Shown: in pieces, positions 34,801-47,151 of the stretch
How the letters are laid out: the number at the start of each line of letters is the position of its first letter
Numbering within the stretch: position 1 is the stretch's first letter
DNA from: Drosophila persimilis
Lineage: Eukaryota > Arthropoda > Insecta > Diptera > Drosophilidae
Assembly: GCF_003286085.1 (NCBI RefSeq)
Contig: NW_020825289.1
Coordinates: forward strand, 20,796,001 to 20,860,000
Reading direction: 5' to 3'
Length of the DNA: 64,000 nt
Notes under the pieces: model-generated
The model's input: the letters and a program-made list of their open reading frames with translations, nothing else
Told to the model about the DNA's origin: nothing
Databases searched by the model: none
Translations under genes and position numbers: made by a program

Positions 34801-36617
34801 TGATTGTTATTTCCCTCCACAAAAATCAAAAGCTGCAAATAATGAAGGCAAAACCCCAAAAGCAACAAAACAATGAGCGTACGAGTGGAGTACCGATCCG
34901 ATCCGACCCGCCCCTCCACCGTACCCCACATCGTTCACTTGAATCACATATATACGATGTACATATCTTGCTTTATATATAGCATTCGTACGAGCATGTA
35001 CTCGTATTCATTGGTTTCAAGTACGCTTTGCGTATTTTTTCGTCAATGCGAATCCAAAAATAATTGTAGGACCATGTCCCATACCCCGAAAACCTGAAGG
35101 GGCAGCCGCAGTCGCAGCCGACGACTCAATTTATATTCCGAAAAAAAAAACCACGAAATATACCGTACGAATTCAAATTCACAGTAAATAAAAATAGAGG
35201 CATATTTTGTTGTTTTTTATTGTTGGATTTCAAGTAAATAAAAAGGCCCAGAGGCTAGACAGTACGTGGCAACATGGGTGCACCGGGTGGAACACTACGA
35301 AGGATCGAAATTAGGATTCAACTTCCAAAGGGTACGCTTCGGTGGAAGGGCCAGGAGTCGGGTAGGAGTCTGTGGACTCGGGAGGAGACTTAGGAGGCCT
35401 TCTAGAACCCTTCTGGATGCAAAAATGCACTCGTATATTCAGAAGCTAGAACTGTGAAGGGTCTGAGACTCTGCTCGTATCATCACGGGACTCCTAGGAC
35501 TGGACACATAGAGATCTCTTTAGAGTGAAGATCTTTAAATCTGGACTTCCCCCCAAAACCATCAACCATTGTTAACCCAAAAAAAAACAAACAAAAACTC
35601 CGCTAAAAGAGCAAAATCGGTGAACAATTAGCCCAATTATTCGCATAATTTTGTTTCGCTCATTACTTTTCTGTGCTAAAAAAAAATTTGTGTTTGTTCA
35701 ATTTAAACAATAAATTCGTGCCGTTTGTCAGGCGGCGGCCAGGGGCTAACCTTGTAACATTTTTATATTTTTTTACGAGTATATTCATCCACTTTTTCTG
35801 TTTTTTTTTTTCTAAACAAATAACCAGGCAAGGCAGGCAGGCAGGCAAGTGCGTGCTTATTTAACATTTCATTTTTTTTTTTTTAAATATATTTTTTGCG
35901 GCTTAACGTTTATTTGTTTAGCTGTGCAAAAAACCTTCATGAAACAAAAAAAAAAAGAGAGAGAGAGAAACACCCACCACAGCAGCAGCGATCGCGTCGA
36001 TTGAATCAAAGAAATTTTCGTAAATCTCAGGCTCTGCGTCTAGCCTTCAGATCGAAGCTCGAAGCTCGAAGTCGGGCCTGCGGTTAGAGCTGACACAGTT
36101 TTGAGATACTCAGATACTCGGATACTTTTACTTGTATGTTTTCATATATTTTTTATAATTATGTTGTGGCGCAACAATTAAGAAATAACTGAGTAATTGC
36201 CTCCTCCGTGTCCGTCTCCGCCTCCGCCTCCTTCTCCTCCCACACACGACTTTCTTTTTCTTTCCTTTCGAGTGGAGTGTGGAGTGTCCAAGGAGGCGGA
36301 GGTGGGCGTCGGTGTATTGGGTGGGCAGAGGCAGATCTCTCCTTAACACAGTTCCATTTGGAGTGTTCCAAAATCGATTGATTGAGTGATTGAACTGATC
36401 CAAATATGATGAAAAATATATACATTCCAAAATATAATCCGAAAATAGCTTTCTAAATTATAAATTTCCCGAAATTTCAATGAAATTGAAACCCAATACT
36501 CTCGCCTTTTCTACACTGAGAAAAAAATAGTAAAATTAAGTGGAATTCACTTTGATTAGAAAAAAAAAATCAAAATATATATTTATATATTTAATACTTA
36601 GAAATATTTAATATTAA

Positions 36618-36650
<33 letters not shown>

Positions 36651-39600
36651 ATATACCCATTTATTTCTAAAACGAAATAAATCAAATATTTTCATATTAT
36701 TTCCCCTTCTCGTGGCAATGCCATAAATATTGAAATCTAAGTGCAAGGTTTTTGGGGCTCAGGGCGGGTTTTCTGTATCCCAATGGAAGTCATTTCCTGT
36801 CCTGTCCGTGCACAAAAGAATTTCGCTTTCGTTTCGAGGGGCGTGCGTGTGTGTGCATTCCACTTGCCACGGGCCGGTGGCGATCCACGATCTACGCTTC
36901 AGGTCGCCCGGCTCTACGAGCATTCCCACATAGTGAAATGTATACGTATTGACGAGCTCCACAACTGAGTTGCGCGGGGCCTTATCTTATCACACACGGG
37001 GCTGTAGCGGAGCCGACAGAGCATTGTTTATATTAAGAACAAGAAGAAAAAAACACACACAAAAAGGAGCTCTGAGAGAACAGAACTGTTTTTATAGCAA
37101 AAATAAATAGCACAAATGTGCATTATCAGCTAAATGCTGATATCTACAATGTACCGCACCCTCTGCCGATCCCCACATCCCCCCACCCAAACACACACAC
37201 AGAGTCGCACCCATACTTGGGGAGTAACCTCAATTCGAACCCACGATTGTGGGGCACTGTGTTATCATCATCGAACGCGGAGGCGCCGAAAAAAACACAA
37301 AAACTGAAGCGAAAGTTGACAGTCACTATTTGCTCTCTCTGTCCCCGCCGCCTTCCTCTCTTTTGGGGTCTGTGATTAGGGTGGCCCAGAGCAAACAATT
37401 GAAGCTCTTGCCGCCCCCCCGCAGAGCCCTGGGGAGCCCGGGGCGTGGGCTGGGGACGGGCAGTACTTAATTTATTGATTTCCCACACGCAAAGAACGCA
37501 TCAACCCCAATTAGGACGAAGGAAAACCAGCGGCTGACCAGCGGTTCAGCGGTTCAGCGGTTCCCTTAAAACTAGTGCAACCTGTACTGCTACCCTCCGA
37601 AAGGAGGAAAGGGTTGAATGAACTTAAACTCTAACTAAACTCCACTTTTTATTCGGGTCGTTTCATTCGTTTATGCCCGGGCGACTAATTAAAATAATTA
37701 TCTAGGAAACTTCCGCACTTTTGCTCATGCATTTTTAGTACAAACTCCAGCCCAGCTCCAGCTCCGACTTTGACTCCGACTCCGACTTCGACCCTGAACT
37801 TGAACCCAGCCCCCAGCCCAAGCTGAGAGTCAAATAATTAGCCAATCGTTAAAAAGTGAACACAAAACCACCTCCGTCTCCGTCTGCCAGTTCATGAACT
37901 CTTTGGTCAAGTGTGAAGGCTAACGCCGAGCGACGGCTCCACACAAAAGAAAATAAACACGTTTTAGCTCTGGCCTAAACCCGCAGTAGCACTCGTAGGA
38001 AATGCCTGGCTTTTCATAGACCACCATCAGGGCATGTCATACTCGTAGTAGTTACGACTAGTCGTTCATCGTTCGTCGTTCGTCGTTTTTGTCTCATTTG
38101 CATACGAATATAAACATTTTTATTTGCCAGCCCTCTAAGTAGTTGGCATTCGCCGACCTTTACCTTTGGGGGCAGCGATGCGGTGTGGTGCGTTGTGCGT
38201 AAGCGGAAAGATTGTTTTAGAACACGGCGACGACACGAATTAAGAGTTTCTGAAAACAATGTTTTAGTACGAAATCTGGGAAGGATTTCTTCAAGATTAT
38301 TGCTTTTTTAGCTCATAAAAGGAGTTTAGTACACTTAGACCAAGTGAACACTGCTTTAGTACACAATAATCCATTACGTAGTTGGAATGTGAGATGGATT
38401 TCATCAAGTTGATTGATTTAGTACATTTAGATCAAGTGTTTCTTAAAAAAATGTTTTAGTACATGGTACTAAATGGCTTGACTATGTGGTGGAAATGGAA
38501 TCTGAGATGGCGATGTTCAAAAGTCTTGATTTCGAGTTCAAGAAACGCATTTAGTACATTTAGATCAATTTTTTAGTAGCATTTATGGTTGAAAATTATT
38601 ACCACACGTTTCTCAGCACAAAAGCTTACCATTTCATGTAACAACATTCTTTTAGTACATTTTAGTACACCACTTTCAGTACAAATTCTACAAAAACGAG
38701 GGATTCAATGCGAATCTATACATTTTAGCACACCTATGGTTAACAACAATTCATGAATTGTGGAGCTTAGATTTTAGCTGATCTACGGGTGTTCTTTAGT
38801 ACATTTTAGCACATGTATTAGCACAAAATTGAACCTGTGCGTTCCTCCTGTGCTATTGTTTATATTCTTTTGAAACGATAACAAGTCATAGGAGAGAATG
38901 TTGAGATAGAGAGAGAGAGAGCGGAACTATTTATGAAGCAGTGAGTGCCGGACACACTCTCTCTCTCTGTCTCTCTCTCTCTCAATCGCTCTCCCATTCA
39001 CCTAGGCCCTACGCACGTTTTCGGTTTATGGGGAGAAGCAGCGTAGGAGAACGGAGGTTCTCCCTCCCCCCCACACCACGCCACACCGCACCCCACACAA
39101 TGGAATATTTCCGATTACGAAAATCATGGACTGTGGTCTGTGTGGGGCTCTCTGTGCGTGGGTGTGTGTGCGGCGGGGCCATTCCGAATGGGATTCTAGC
39201 TTTGAGCTAAATCACCTTTTGCCCATTACGAAAGAGTGAAAGATGACGGGGCTAACGCAACAGTCGTCGGCAGGGCAGACCCCTCTCTCTTTCTCTCACC
39301 TGCCGGCCCAGTCGGGCGCACGCTTCTCGGCTCGAGCGGGGAGGCGGTGGCGGAGGGGGAGGGGGGTGTCAAAAAATGCGTGTGCGTTCCAATTTGGGTT
39401 ACAATTCGTGTACGCTGCCTGACGCCGAATGCCACTGCCCTACTTTCTGAGATACAGTACTAGGGAGGAGGGATTGCTGTAGCCCATAAATGATTAGATT
39501 TTGGTTTGTTTGGGTTCTGTTCAGGGCATTTATGGCAGTCTGCCACAAGATGCGGCCACAGCGATAACATCCGATAACAACTGACACCGATAGGTCCGTC

Positions 39601-42600
39601 ACGCAGTCCGCATTCCGGAACTCTGGCTTCCCTCAGCTCCGCCTTCTTTCAGTTTCTTGATCGGCAGAAATTTCGGGCTGTCTTTTGTGTGTGGGGTGTG
39701 TGGCAGAGTCATTTGGGTTAATTGACAGATTCGGGTCAATGTTTAGTTTGCATTTCTATTCCAATGGACAAATAAATGCGTTTGGGTGTTGGTCAGTAAA
39801 GTGGAATTTATGAGGAAATGTTGTCTCCTCTTCTGCCATTTCTCCATGGGGGGGAATGGGGAAATCCAATACTCCAGGACGGAAGAGGTTACTCGTACTC
39901 GTACTCGTAATACGATACACACCCCCCACCCGATAGACGATTCGAATCGACTTCTCCTCTAATTGATTCGAGTCTTTAATTGAAACTGAAATTTCCACCA
40001 ATTGGTGGACTCTTCAGAGAGCGAGAAAAGTTTTTCCAGCTTTCCACAAGGTGTTGCCGCGGATGCTTGCATCTGGGAGCACGGAGCGTGGGCGCTGTCT
40101 CACGCTGAGTGCGCGAGTGTGGGGCACAATTTATGGCTAATGATGTTGATGGCTGATGCTTGTTGTTGTTGTTGTTGCTGGGGTGCCGTCTGACCTACAT
40201 TCGGGCACGCACTATCTAACACTCTTTCCCCCTCCCAGCCCCTCTCTCTCTCTCTCTCTTGTGGAGCTTACCCGCTGACGCTGGCGGAGCGTAATCGCAA
40301 AAGCTTTGATAAGTTTTCAATGTACACATACCTGAAGCGAAAGAGAATTAAAAATGGTAATTAATTAAAGGTTTTCTTGAATGAATTTATTATGGAAATA
40401 CATACTATATAGTAATGGAACCCTCGTTCAAAGGTCGTCAACGTCCCCCCCACAAAAAACTGCATTTCCCCCCCTCCATGTCCAGCAGTTGTCGAAATCT
40501 GTTGGAGTATCCGTCTATGACTCATTTTCACCTGGATTTTTTGACATTGCGTGACTCTTGCGGGTCAAGGGTTAGAATCACGCAATGGACCAACTAAATA
40601 TGGAAATTTAGCTCATAAAATGATTTTGATGAGCTCATCCTCATTCTCCATTTGATGATTTATCCCATTCTCAAATTAATTGGCAAAAAAAAGAATAATC
40701 AAATAATTGCAAATTATAAAGATTTGAATAACTTATGGCAGATATTTATATTTTTTTTTTCTTGCAGTTAATTGAGCGTTCGATTGGTGTCAATGTCAGA
40801 GAATTTAATTAGAATTAAAACAGAAAAAATATATGGTTTTTCAATTGAAAATCATTGGAAAGTACATGATGTACATATATCGTGATTGGATCGGGCTACC
40901 GCGCTCTATAATCAGCCATTCACTTCAATCACAGTCACAAATTGAGGCAAGAAATGATCATCGAGAGATATTTTGCATTTGGGGATCAATCAAGGCAGTA
41001 GCATGGCCAGCAGCCATGAGCCAAAGGCCCAGGCCTTTCCCCACTTTTCTCTCCCATTTTCCAGCTGCGTTTTCAAGTTCAACAATTGGCAGACAATGGG
41101 AAATTTATGTAAAATCAGCTAGATGCTGCTGCTGGGATTCAGGGAAAATTGCCAGCAATCAGCAGTGCATAAATCAAAATAAAATTGTATTCCATCTCTG
41201 GCCACCGCGTTGCACCGCGAACAACGTCAACATGCCACGAAAAAGGGGGGCAAAGAAAAAGTGGAAAATCATGCTTCAGCAGCAGCCAACAACAACTTTC
41301 ACCCGCCCCAGCAAGAGAGACAGCCAGCGAGAGAGAGAGAGAGAGAGAGAGAGACCGCAAGACGAAAGAAAGTGAGACAACTTTATGGCTTTTATAGAAG
41401 CCCGAAGCCCCGAAGTGAAGAAGAAAGTCAAGAAACAGAATACCGAACGAATGGTGTCTGGCGGCGGCGGAAACTCGTTTTTTCCGCACCGAAGAAAGTT
41501 GTCGGAGTCGTCCGAGTCGCAGTGGAGTCAAGAATGCTGCACTAATTGGCGGCCAGAGTGGGAGAGAACATCTTAGAGACACAGACAGACCGAGAGAGAA
41601 AGATGAGATGGCAGACACTATAAGTGTGTTAGTTGGTCTTTGCGGAGATCGAGATCCCTAACAAGACCTTGGGGTTTGGGTGGCTTATCTAACGGAAAGT
41701 ACTCCTCCCTGAGACGGAGAGAAAGGGAGCGAGGGAGATAGATGATATGACATAAAAGCTAGAGTGGCATGGGGAGTTCTATACAGATCCCCTCTCTCTA
41801 TTCTTTAACCGTATAAAAGCCCTTAAAATATCTTTGTTTTAAGAACTTTTATCCAACTTTTCTCTCTCTTTCTGAATGCCTTTTTTGAAAATACTTTTCT
41901 CTTTCTCTTCTGATATTTTTGTTCTTCCTCTTTATTTTTATTTTTCTCTTTCATTTCATTTCATTTCACTTTTTCTTTCTTTCTTTGGCGGCTAATCAAG
42001 AATAGACACGTTCCGTGTGTATTGGTGTGTGTATACAAAATATTTCCCAATTTCTTTTTTCTATTTTTATTATATTTTGGACAACATTTGTGCATACACA
42101 CTACTGACATAGTTTGCGGCCTATATCTACATATACAAATATTTTTATTTATTTTCTTTCATTTTGTTTTAAATAATAATTATTATATTTTTAGCGCCTG
42201 GCTGCTTGCGGGGCACAGTGGGGCAAGACGACCGAAACAACAGCAAAAATATTTGGAATATTTTTGCCACAATTAAATTTCACTTTTCTTTTGCACGATT
42301 AGGAGGCTCCTATCGCTGTTTCGGGCTGCAGCTGTGTGCTTGAGTGTGTTGTTGTTGTTTTCACGTGAATATATAATATACATATTATTTCTAGTTGCGT
42401 TGACTTGCTGTAGTCGTAGACCCAGCTGCAGGCCCCCTGTCCGGTTGTGTCATTAACCTATAAAAACGTGTTCGCATAGAGAGAGACGGAGAGAGAGAGA
42501 GGGAAAAGAAAGAGAGCTTGTGATAGCGTTTTATTGCACTTGAATGTGTCTCTTCCCTTCCATTCTCTCTTTGTGAAATTAATGCCAATTCTACGAAAAT

Positions 42601-45600
42601 AGCCAAAAAGAATGCAACACACACACAAACACACACACACCAGCACTTTCTATGGCCACTGTGACGTCACTGCTGAGCGAGTGACTAACTTTCAAGATGG
42701 CCGCCAAATGCAGTTTGAAATGATTTGTTTAAATTTGAATATGAATCAGGTTTTTGTGTTTGTTTTTGTTTTTTTTATCTGTGAGAGAAAAACTGAACTA
42801 AATGAAGTCATTGGATGACATGAGTGGAACGGATTCCATTAGGAAGGGTCATATTTTAGCATCTGGAATCCACAATTTTTGTATGCGATGGTAGAATCTA
42901 TGTAAATAGCAAAAATCAGCTAGAATAAAGAAAACAAGTTAACATTTGGTAAGACACAATCTCCCCCCACTCTCAGCAGTGGCAGATCCATTAGTTCTGA
43001 TCTCTGGCGAGGGTTAAGATCCATAACTCTGATATCTTAATCGTTTTCCATCCATGACAGCTGACAAAATATGGCTAAAAGTCAAAGTCAAGCAATTGTA
43101 GTGCCAGCGGTGGAGGCCAGGGGGCGGTGAGGAGTGGGGTTTGCTTATCAATAACAGGCGGGTGTCGGCGGTGGTGTGCATCGGGCTTACAACAAAGTAT
43201 GTACATAGATACCCGTACAATGTATCAAATGGCTTAAGTGGGGGCAGAGGAGGAGCTTCACGGAGGGGCTGCGATCATGAGCAATGCGGGCGTCAACAGA
43301 CCGCCCTGCCTCGCCCTTCCGCTCTACGAGCAGCCCGATCCAATGAGCGGGAGAGCGAGCGCAATTACGCTTTGCGCTCATTAGTTTTGGGTCTCGGGTT
43401 CAGTTCTTGGCGCTTCGCTTGCACACGAAGTGGCTCTCTCTGCTGCGCTTGCTGTTCGTTCGTTTGCTCGTTCGTTCGGCTGATCGCGATTGTCGATAGC
43501 TGACAGCAGCAGCAACCAGCAGCAGCAGCAGCAGCAGCAGCGACAACTGTGAAATGGCGGCACAAAATCATTGACCTCAATTTTTTCGTCATGCGAATAC
43601 ACACACACACACACACACATATGTATTTACGTGTGTATAAGGTGGGTAATTGCACGAGTGTGAGGCGAAGTGCAAGCAAAAACTTGTCAACTGGCGTTAT
43701 CGTTCTGGTTTTATCGTTCACACAAATACTACGAGTACCCCCCGAGTACCCCCGACTATACATATTTTGTTTAAATTATTTGCCATTGTATAACTCGGCC
43801 GCTCTGCCGCTGCCGTTCCACCTTTATTGGTTGCTTGTTGCTGTCCTTGAGCTTTAGGATCGGGGCAGCCAGCCAGCCAGCCAGCCAGCTAGCACACAAA
43901 GCACGGCACGGCTCGGCACAAATTATGTCATAGAAAAATATCGAGCAGCAACCCCCTCCAAGAAAGTTGGACAAAAGAAATGCAAATAAGCTCGCATCGC
44001 AGCAGCAAGCCAAACAACCCGTATGTCCAGAAACGAAACGAAACGAAACGAAATGAAGCGAAATAGAACAGTTGTTCAAAGAGCACGCACGCACACACAC
44101 ACACACACACACACACAAATGATGCTGTTGCTGTTGTTGCTGTCTCGGATTGCAGTTAGCAGCAGCCACAGCAGCCGTCTCTTTCAGGGGCTGCCTAAGG
44201 TCGTGTACTTGAGCTTGTCATAATTTTCGCACAGGCACGTAGCGGGAGAGACAGAGATAGCGACATGCATACGAGTACATATGTGCACATCGACAGCGGC
44301 TCGGTTCGGTTTGTCCTTGCGGTACATTTTGTTGCTGGCCTGGATCACAAGGATGCATGCCCTAGTTTTGGTCTGACCTAATTGGCGGATAGTTCGAAGG
44401 CCCCAAGAAAAACTATCAATGAACCCAAGTTTCGATGAACAGTGCACCTGTAGAGGGTCTAAATATTTCATTGAATTTCTTAAAGGTACGAAAATATGTA
44501 TGTATAATAGTTCCAGTTTTTCAAAAGATGCTCTCACTTTTCCAACTTAAATATGTCTATCCTTCCACATTGTACTGGTCAACACCTTTAAATTCCTTGC
44601 ATCACGGAATCGCACACCTGCCCCTGACCTAGCCTTAACCCAGCCTCAGCCCCGTCGAAAGGCAGCTCTATTCCTCCTCCTCCGAGATGACCCTGTCCCG
44701 GGCCAACGCCTGGAAACTGTGTCACAGTCACAGTCGCAGACACAGAGGCAGCGCCCGTCCTGCATCGATTTCAGATTCTGTTTGTTTGCTGTCCTTGAAC
44801 TCCCACGCAACCGCACAATTTGGGTCGAAATGCATATGCAAATGCAATCCTGTTACCCCTGACCTCTCTCTGTCCCTGTCCCTGTCCCAGTCCCAGTCCC
44901 GAGAGGAGCTGACCCGACCTGACCTGGTTTCCCCGGGCAGTGCTGCATTTGGCACGAGGTCAGTTCCACAGCAACCGAAGGCTGCCACGAAACGAAGACC
45001 CAGACCGGGTGACGTCACCGCGACCGCTGCACAATTGCAGCCGAAAGGGGGGGGCAAGAAGGGGGCGAAAAACGAGTATAAAGAGGCGGAAGATGGAAAA
45101 GATGGAGGAGAATTCCTTTGCCTTGCTCCGTCGCTTCAGTTGCGTTGCTCGTTCGCTGCGGGGAGGCCCTAAATATAGAACAACTTGAGGTAGGTTCGAA
45201 ATCGAGCTGCGCTGCAGTCCCGCTTCAGCTCCCGGGCTGCAGCAACAGCAGCAGCAACAGCCACTAAAACCCGCCCTTATACTCCCGTAGCTCCCATCCG
45301 TAGCACATGGCTCTGCCGGCTGTCTGTCTGTGTGTGTGTGTGTGTGTTTATTGGTTCGTCAGTGTGTGTGTGTGTGTGTGTATGCAGTGTACCATGACGC
45401 TGCTGATAAACCGAACAACAATGCACATGCACATGCACATGAACATGCCTCCTCCTCCTCCTCTCTGTTTTGAGTGTATCCGTGTGTTGATTGCCCCCCT
45501 CCTCTCCCCCTCTCCGACAAACGAAAACTGACTTTGAAGACTCTCCCCACCATCCCATCCACCTCTCGTCCACTCATCAACAAAGACGAAACAGAGACAG

Positions 45601-46588
45601 AAGGAGAAGGAGAAAGAGAGAGAGATGAGGAATCACAAGAAATACCATAAAAAAAAAGCCTCATAAAATGCTCTTTCGTGTAATAAAATATAATTAGTGC
45701 AATGTACTGCACAGATGGGCGTGGTTGGTGGCTCTCGACGAAAGAAAACAGAAAACAAGCAGGGAGATAGATGGAAAAGGAAATCAAAAACCCTGACAAC
45801 AATTTGTGGAATTCGTCTGCTCGAACCGAAATATTCGCAAAAAATACCATATAGTTTTGGCAGAAAGTTGACTTAATTTACAGGAATATTCCATTAAGAA
45901 AACCAAAATTAACTGGGATACCAAAGAATTCAGAGACAATTTCTAGAATGGTATTTCTATCTTTCTTTTTAGTATTTATACCATTTCTAGTATTTTCCCA
46001 AAATGTTCAAAAATTGTGTTGGTATTTAAAAGTTCCACTTTATCCATTCCAACCACAAATTTTGACTTAATAACGCACTAAAATATTCTTAAAAATTACA
46101 AACTTAGTTTTGGCAAAAAGTTTTCAATTTTTAAAAGTGTATTTCTAGTATTTTTCTCATTTTTTTACCATTTTTCTTGCAGAAAATTTCTTTATCAATT
46201 TTTTTTGTATAAAAACTCTAGGATTTGTTGGTATTTTTGTTGGAAAATTTCGGTATATTTTGTATTAAATTCTCTCATTATTATGGAACCCTATGGAGGA
46301 AACTCACCTGATGAAATGGAATTTGCTGAATCACTGCGCGGTGTGTGCTGCATGGCCATGCCCATGACACCGCCGCCACCTGCTCCACCTCCTACACCAC
46401 CGATGCCACCGACACCGATGTTGCCGCCTCCGAGGAGGCCATTCGAATTGCCATTTGTGTGATGATGCGAATTGAGGCCCATTCCATTGACGCCGCCTCC
46501 GCCGCCCAGACCGTTCTGTTGCAGAAGCAGGGGGGCCGTGATCGAGGGCGTTGTGGAATTGATGAGCCCGTGTCCATTCTGCATCTGC

Positions 46589-46621
<33 letters not shown>

Positions 46622-46813
46622 ATGCCGTTGAGCAGCCCTTGACCGTTGACCAGGCCGAGTCCGTTGGCCAGGGCGCCCAGATTGGTGGCACCCGGAACGT
46701 AGTGGCCATTATTCCCATTCGAGCCATTGCTGGAGCCATTGTTGATGGGAATGATGGTGGTCTGCGCGGGCAGGGTGCTGGAGCAGCCGTGCATCGCCAG
46801 GGCGATGACGCTC

Positions 46814-46845
<32 letters not shown>

Positions 46846-47073
46846 TTGCAGCTGCTGGGCGACACCGCTGCCGTTGCTGTTGCCGTAGGGGCCGGCGTCG
46901 TTGCCGCAGAGCCATAGATCCTGGTCGCAGTAGTCGTGCGAGTCCAGGGACGAGGGTGACATGTTGACGCCGGAGGGCAGCACCAGGCCGTTGGAGGAGG
47001 ATGTGACCTCCGAGGAAGACTCCTCCGGCACGCGCAGGAAGCCCCCGTTGTTCGACCAGCGTCGTTTCATCAT
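15740..47073 (-). CDS. EcR: Ecdysone receptor, isoform B1 (nuclear receptor NR1H1)
   Basis: Join 47073-46308, 17912-17356, 17279-17136, 17065-16913 and 16837-15740: 905 residues from the first of two ATGs, 904 from the second, against 878 in D. melanogaster. All junctions keep phase. Order: B1 activation domain (1-255), DNA-binding domain (C293 onward, P-box CEGCKG), hinge, ligand-binding domain (about 450-690, ending in the AF-2 helix [15 protein letters not shown]), and a long Pro/Gln/Ser-rich F domain ending [11 protein letters not shown]. EcR pairs with USP, binds 20-hydroxyecdysone and drives the molting and metamorphosis cascade. The extra length is mostly two glutamine tracts in the B1 exon plus Gly/Ser linkers. 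Confidence 0.96.
16913..17065 (-). CDS. EcR: EcR common exon: ligand-binding domain, middle part
   Basis: 51 codons, phase 0 at both ends, from [14 protein letters not shown] to [12 protein letters not shown]. The acceptor is TTTCAG|AGT and the donor AAG|GTGAGT. It contains the LBD helix-3 region ([14 protein letters not shown]), the nuclear receptor signature around the ligand pocket. A 75-bp intron separates it from the last exon and a 70-bp intron from the previous one. Confidence 0.95.
17136..17279 (-). CDS. EcR: EcR common exon: start of ligand-binding domain
   Basis: 48 codons, phase 0, from [14 protein letters not shown] to EEDLRRIM, with acceptor CTGGCAG|CTA and donor ATG|GTGGGT (a weaker donor). 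The preceding 76-bp intron (17280-17355) uses a pure (TC)n microsatellite as its pyrimidine tract. Confidence 0.95.
17356..17912 (-). CDS. EcR: EcR common exon: DNA-binding domain and hinge
   Basis: The exon opens at 17912 with GT completing a split Gly codon ([20 protein letters not shown]), the boundary where all EcR isoforms join. It encodes both C4 zinc fingers without interruption: [25 protein letters not shown], then [20 protein letters not shown]. The C-terminal extension [11 protein letters not shown] follows. The hinge has a Gly/Ser-rich insertion ([17 protein letters not shown]) longer than I recall for D. melanogaster. It ends ATIP|GTAAGT. Confidence 0.97.
20010..20030. repeat. Short hairpin with TATACCCTCT arms
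   Basis: Perfect 10-bp inverted arms, TATACCCTCT and AGAGGGTATA, around a single G. Related ATACC...GGTAT hairpins occur near 29378-29398, 49509-49530 and 63980-63997. I suspect remnants of a dispersed repeat family. Confidence 0.6.
21127..21210. repeat. (CTG)n-rich trinucleotide cluster
   Basis: Interrupted CTG/CTT triplets with pure runs at each end (TGCTGCTGCTGCTGC and CTGCTGCTGCTGCTGC). Deep in the EcR intron, so non-coding. Confidence 0.8.
36618..36646. repeat. A-run followed by (AT)n microsatellite
   Basis: About 13 A followed by nine or more AT units in an AT-rich part of the EcR intron. Confidence 0.85.
38262..38815. repeat. Clustered TTTAGTACA motif array
   Basis: The 9-mer TTTAGTACA is present exactly at 38325, 38355, 38417, 38455, 38550, 38651, 38661 and 38795, with near matches at 38262, 38572, 38676 and 38804. 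Three copies carry the same downstream extension, ATTTAGATCAA or one close to it. Spacing is irregular (10-134 bp), so this is not a simple tandem repeat. Confidence 0.85.
43250..43560. promoter_or_regulatory. Promoter-like GC-rich segment inside the EcR intron
   Basis: A region rich in TTCG/CGAA words, as in fly 5' leaders, contains TCAGTT (Inr, with A at 43402 on the plus strand). On the minus strand TCAGCTATCGAC has the word TCAGCCGAACGA about 19-30 bp downstream, a 10-of-12 match to the MTE. Either strand could initiate transcription; the minus would give an EcR-sense start. Confidence 0.3.
43599..43619. repeat. (AC)n microsatellite
   Basis: Ten AC units. A second tract, (CA)13, is at 44092-44117. 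Confidence 0.95.
45329..45381. repeat. Two (TG)n tracts
   Basis: TG runs at 45329-45347 and 45362-45381 separated by a unique 14-bp sequence. Confidence 0.9.
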
Positions 47074-47151
47074 CGTTTGATAGCCGACGGTCGCCGTTTT
47101 GTGGCCGTTATCCTTACACGCTCTCTCTGGCTGGGGACAAGCGACTTGTCC
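46308..47151 (-). CDS. EcR: EcR B1-specific exon (5' UTR part plus codons 1-255)
   Basis: Coding from ATG 47073 (or ATG 47070, the equivalent of the known [11 protein letters not shown] start) to the split Gly codon at 46308. A good acceptor (TTTTGCCAG|GG after a T-rich tract) at 47152 suggests about 78 nt of 5' UTR in the same exon. It encodes the B1 activation domain: [19 protein letters not shown], the [12 protein letters not shown] motif, then two polyglutamine tracts (46812-46857 and 46585-46620, coordinates of the CAG runs) and Gly-rich linkers, ending [15 protein letters not shown]. melanogaster B1 has only short Q runs at these places. Confidence 0.93.

Larger units (their letters stand above)
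17913..46307 (-). other. EcR: Large EcR intron (28.4 kb) between B1 exon and common exons
   Basis: Bounded by donor TCATCAG|GTGAGT (46308/46307) and acceptor GGACAG|GT (17913/17912). No nested protein-coding gene, tRNA or recognisable transposon ORF was found; open frames here are short or low-complexity. Contents worth marking are (CTG)n at 21127-21210, a palindrome of arms TATACCCTCT near 20010-20030, three CGGGGTCACC boxes at 30.96-31.26 kb, AT-rich 32.7-33.0 and 36.5-36.7 kb, the TTTAGTACA array at 38.26-38.81 kb, GAGA tracts, (CA)n at 43.6 and 44.1 kb, and a promoter-like GC-rich segment at 43.25-43.56 kb. The conserved-looking blocks are probably enhancers, but this cannot be shown from one sequence. 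Confidence 0.75.

Noticed and set aside
46345..46917. 190-codon plus-strand frame with poly-Leu runs
   Set aside because: Antisense reading of the CAG tracts of the EcR-B1 exon.
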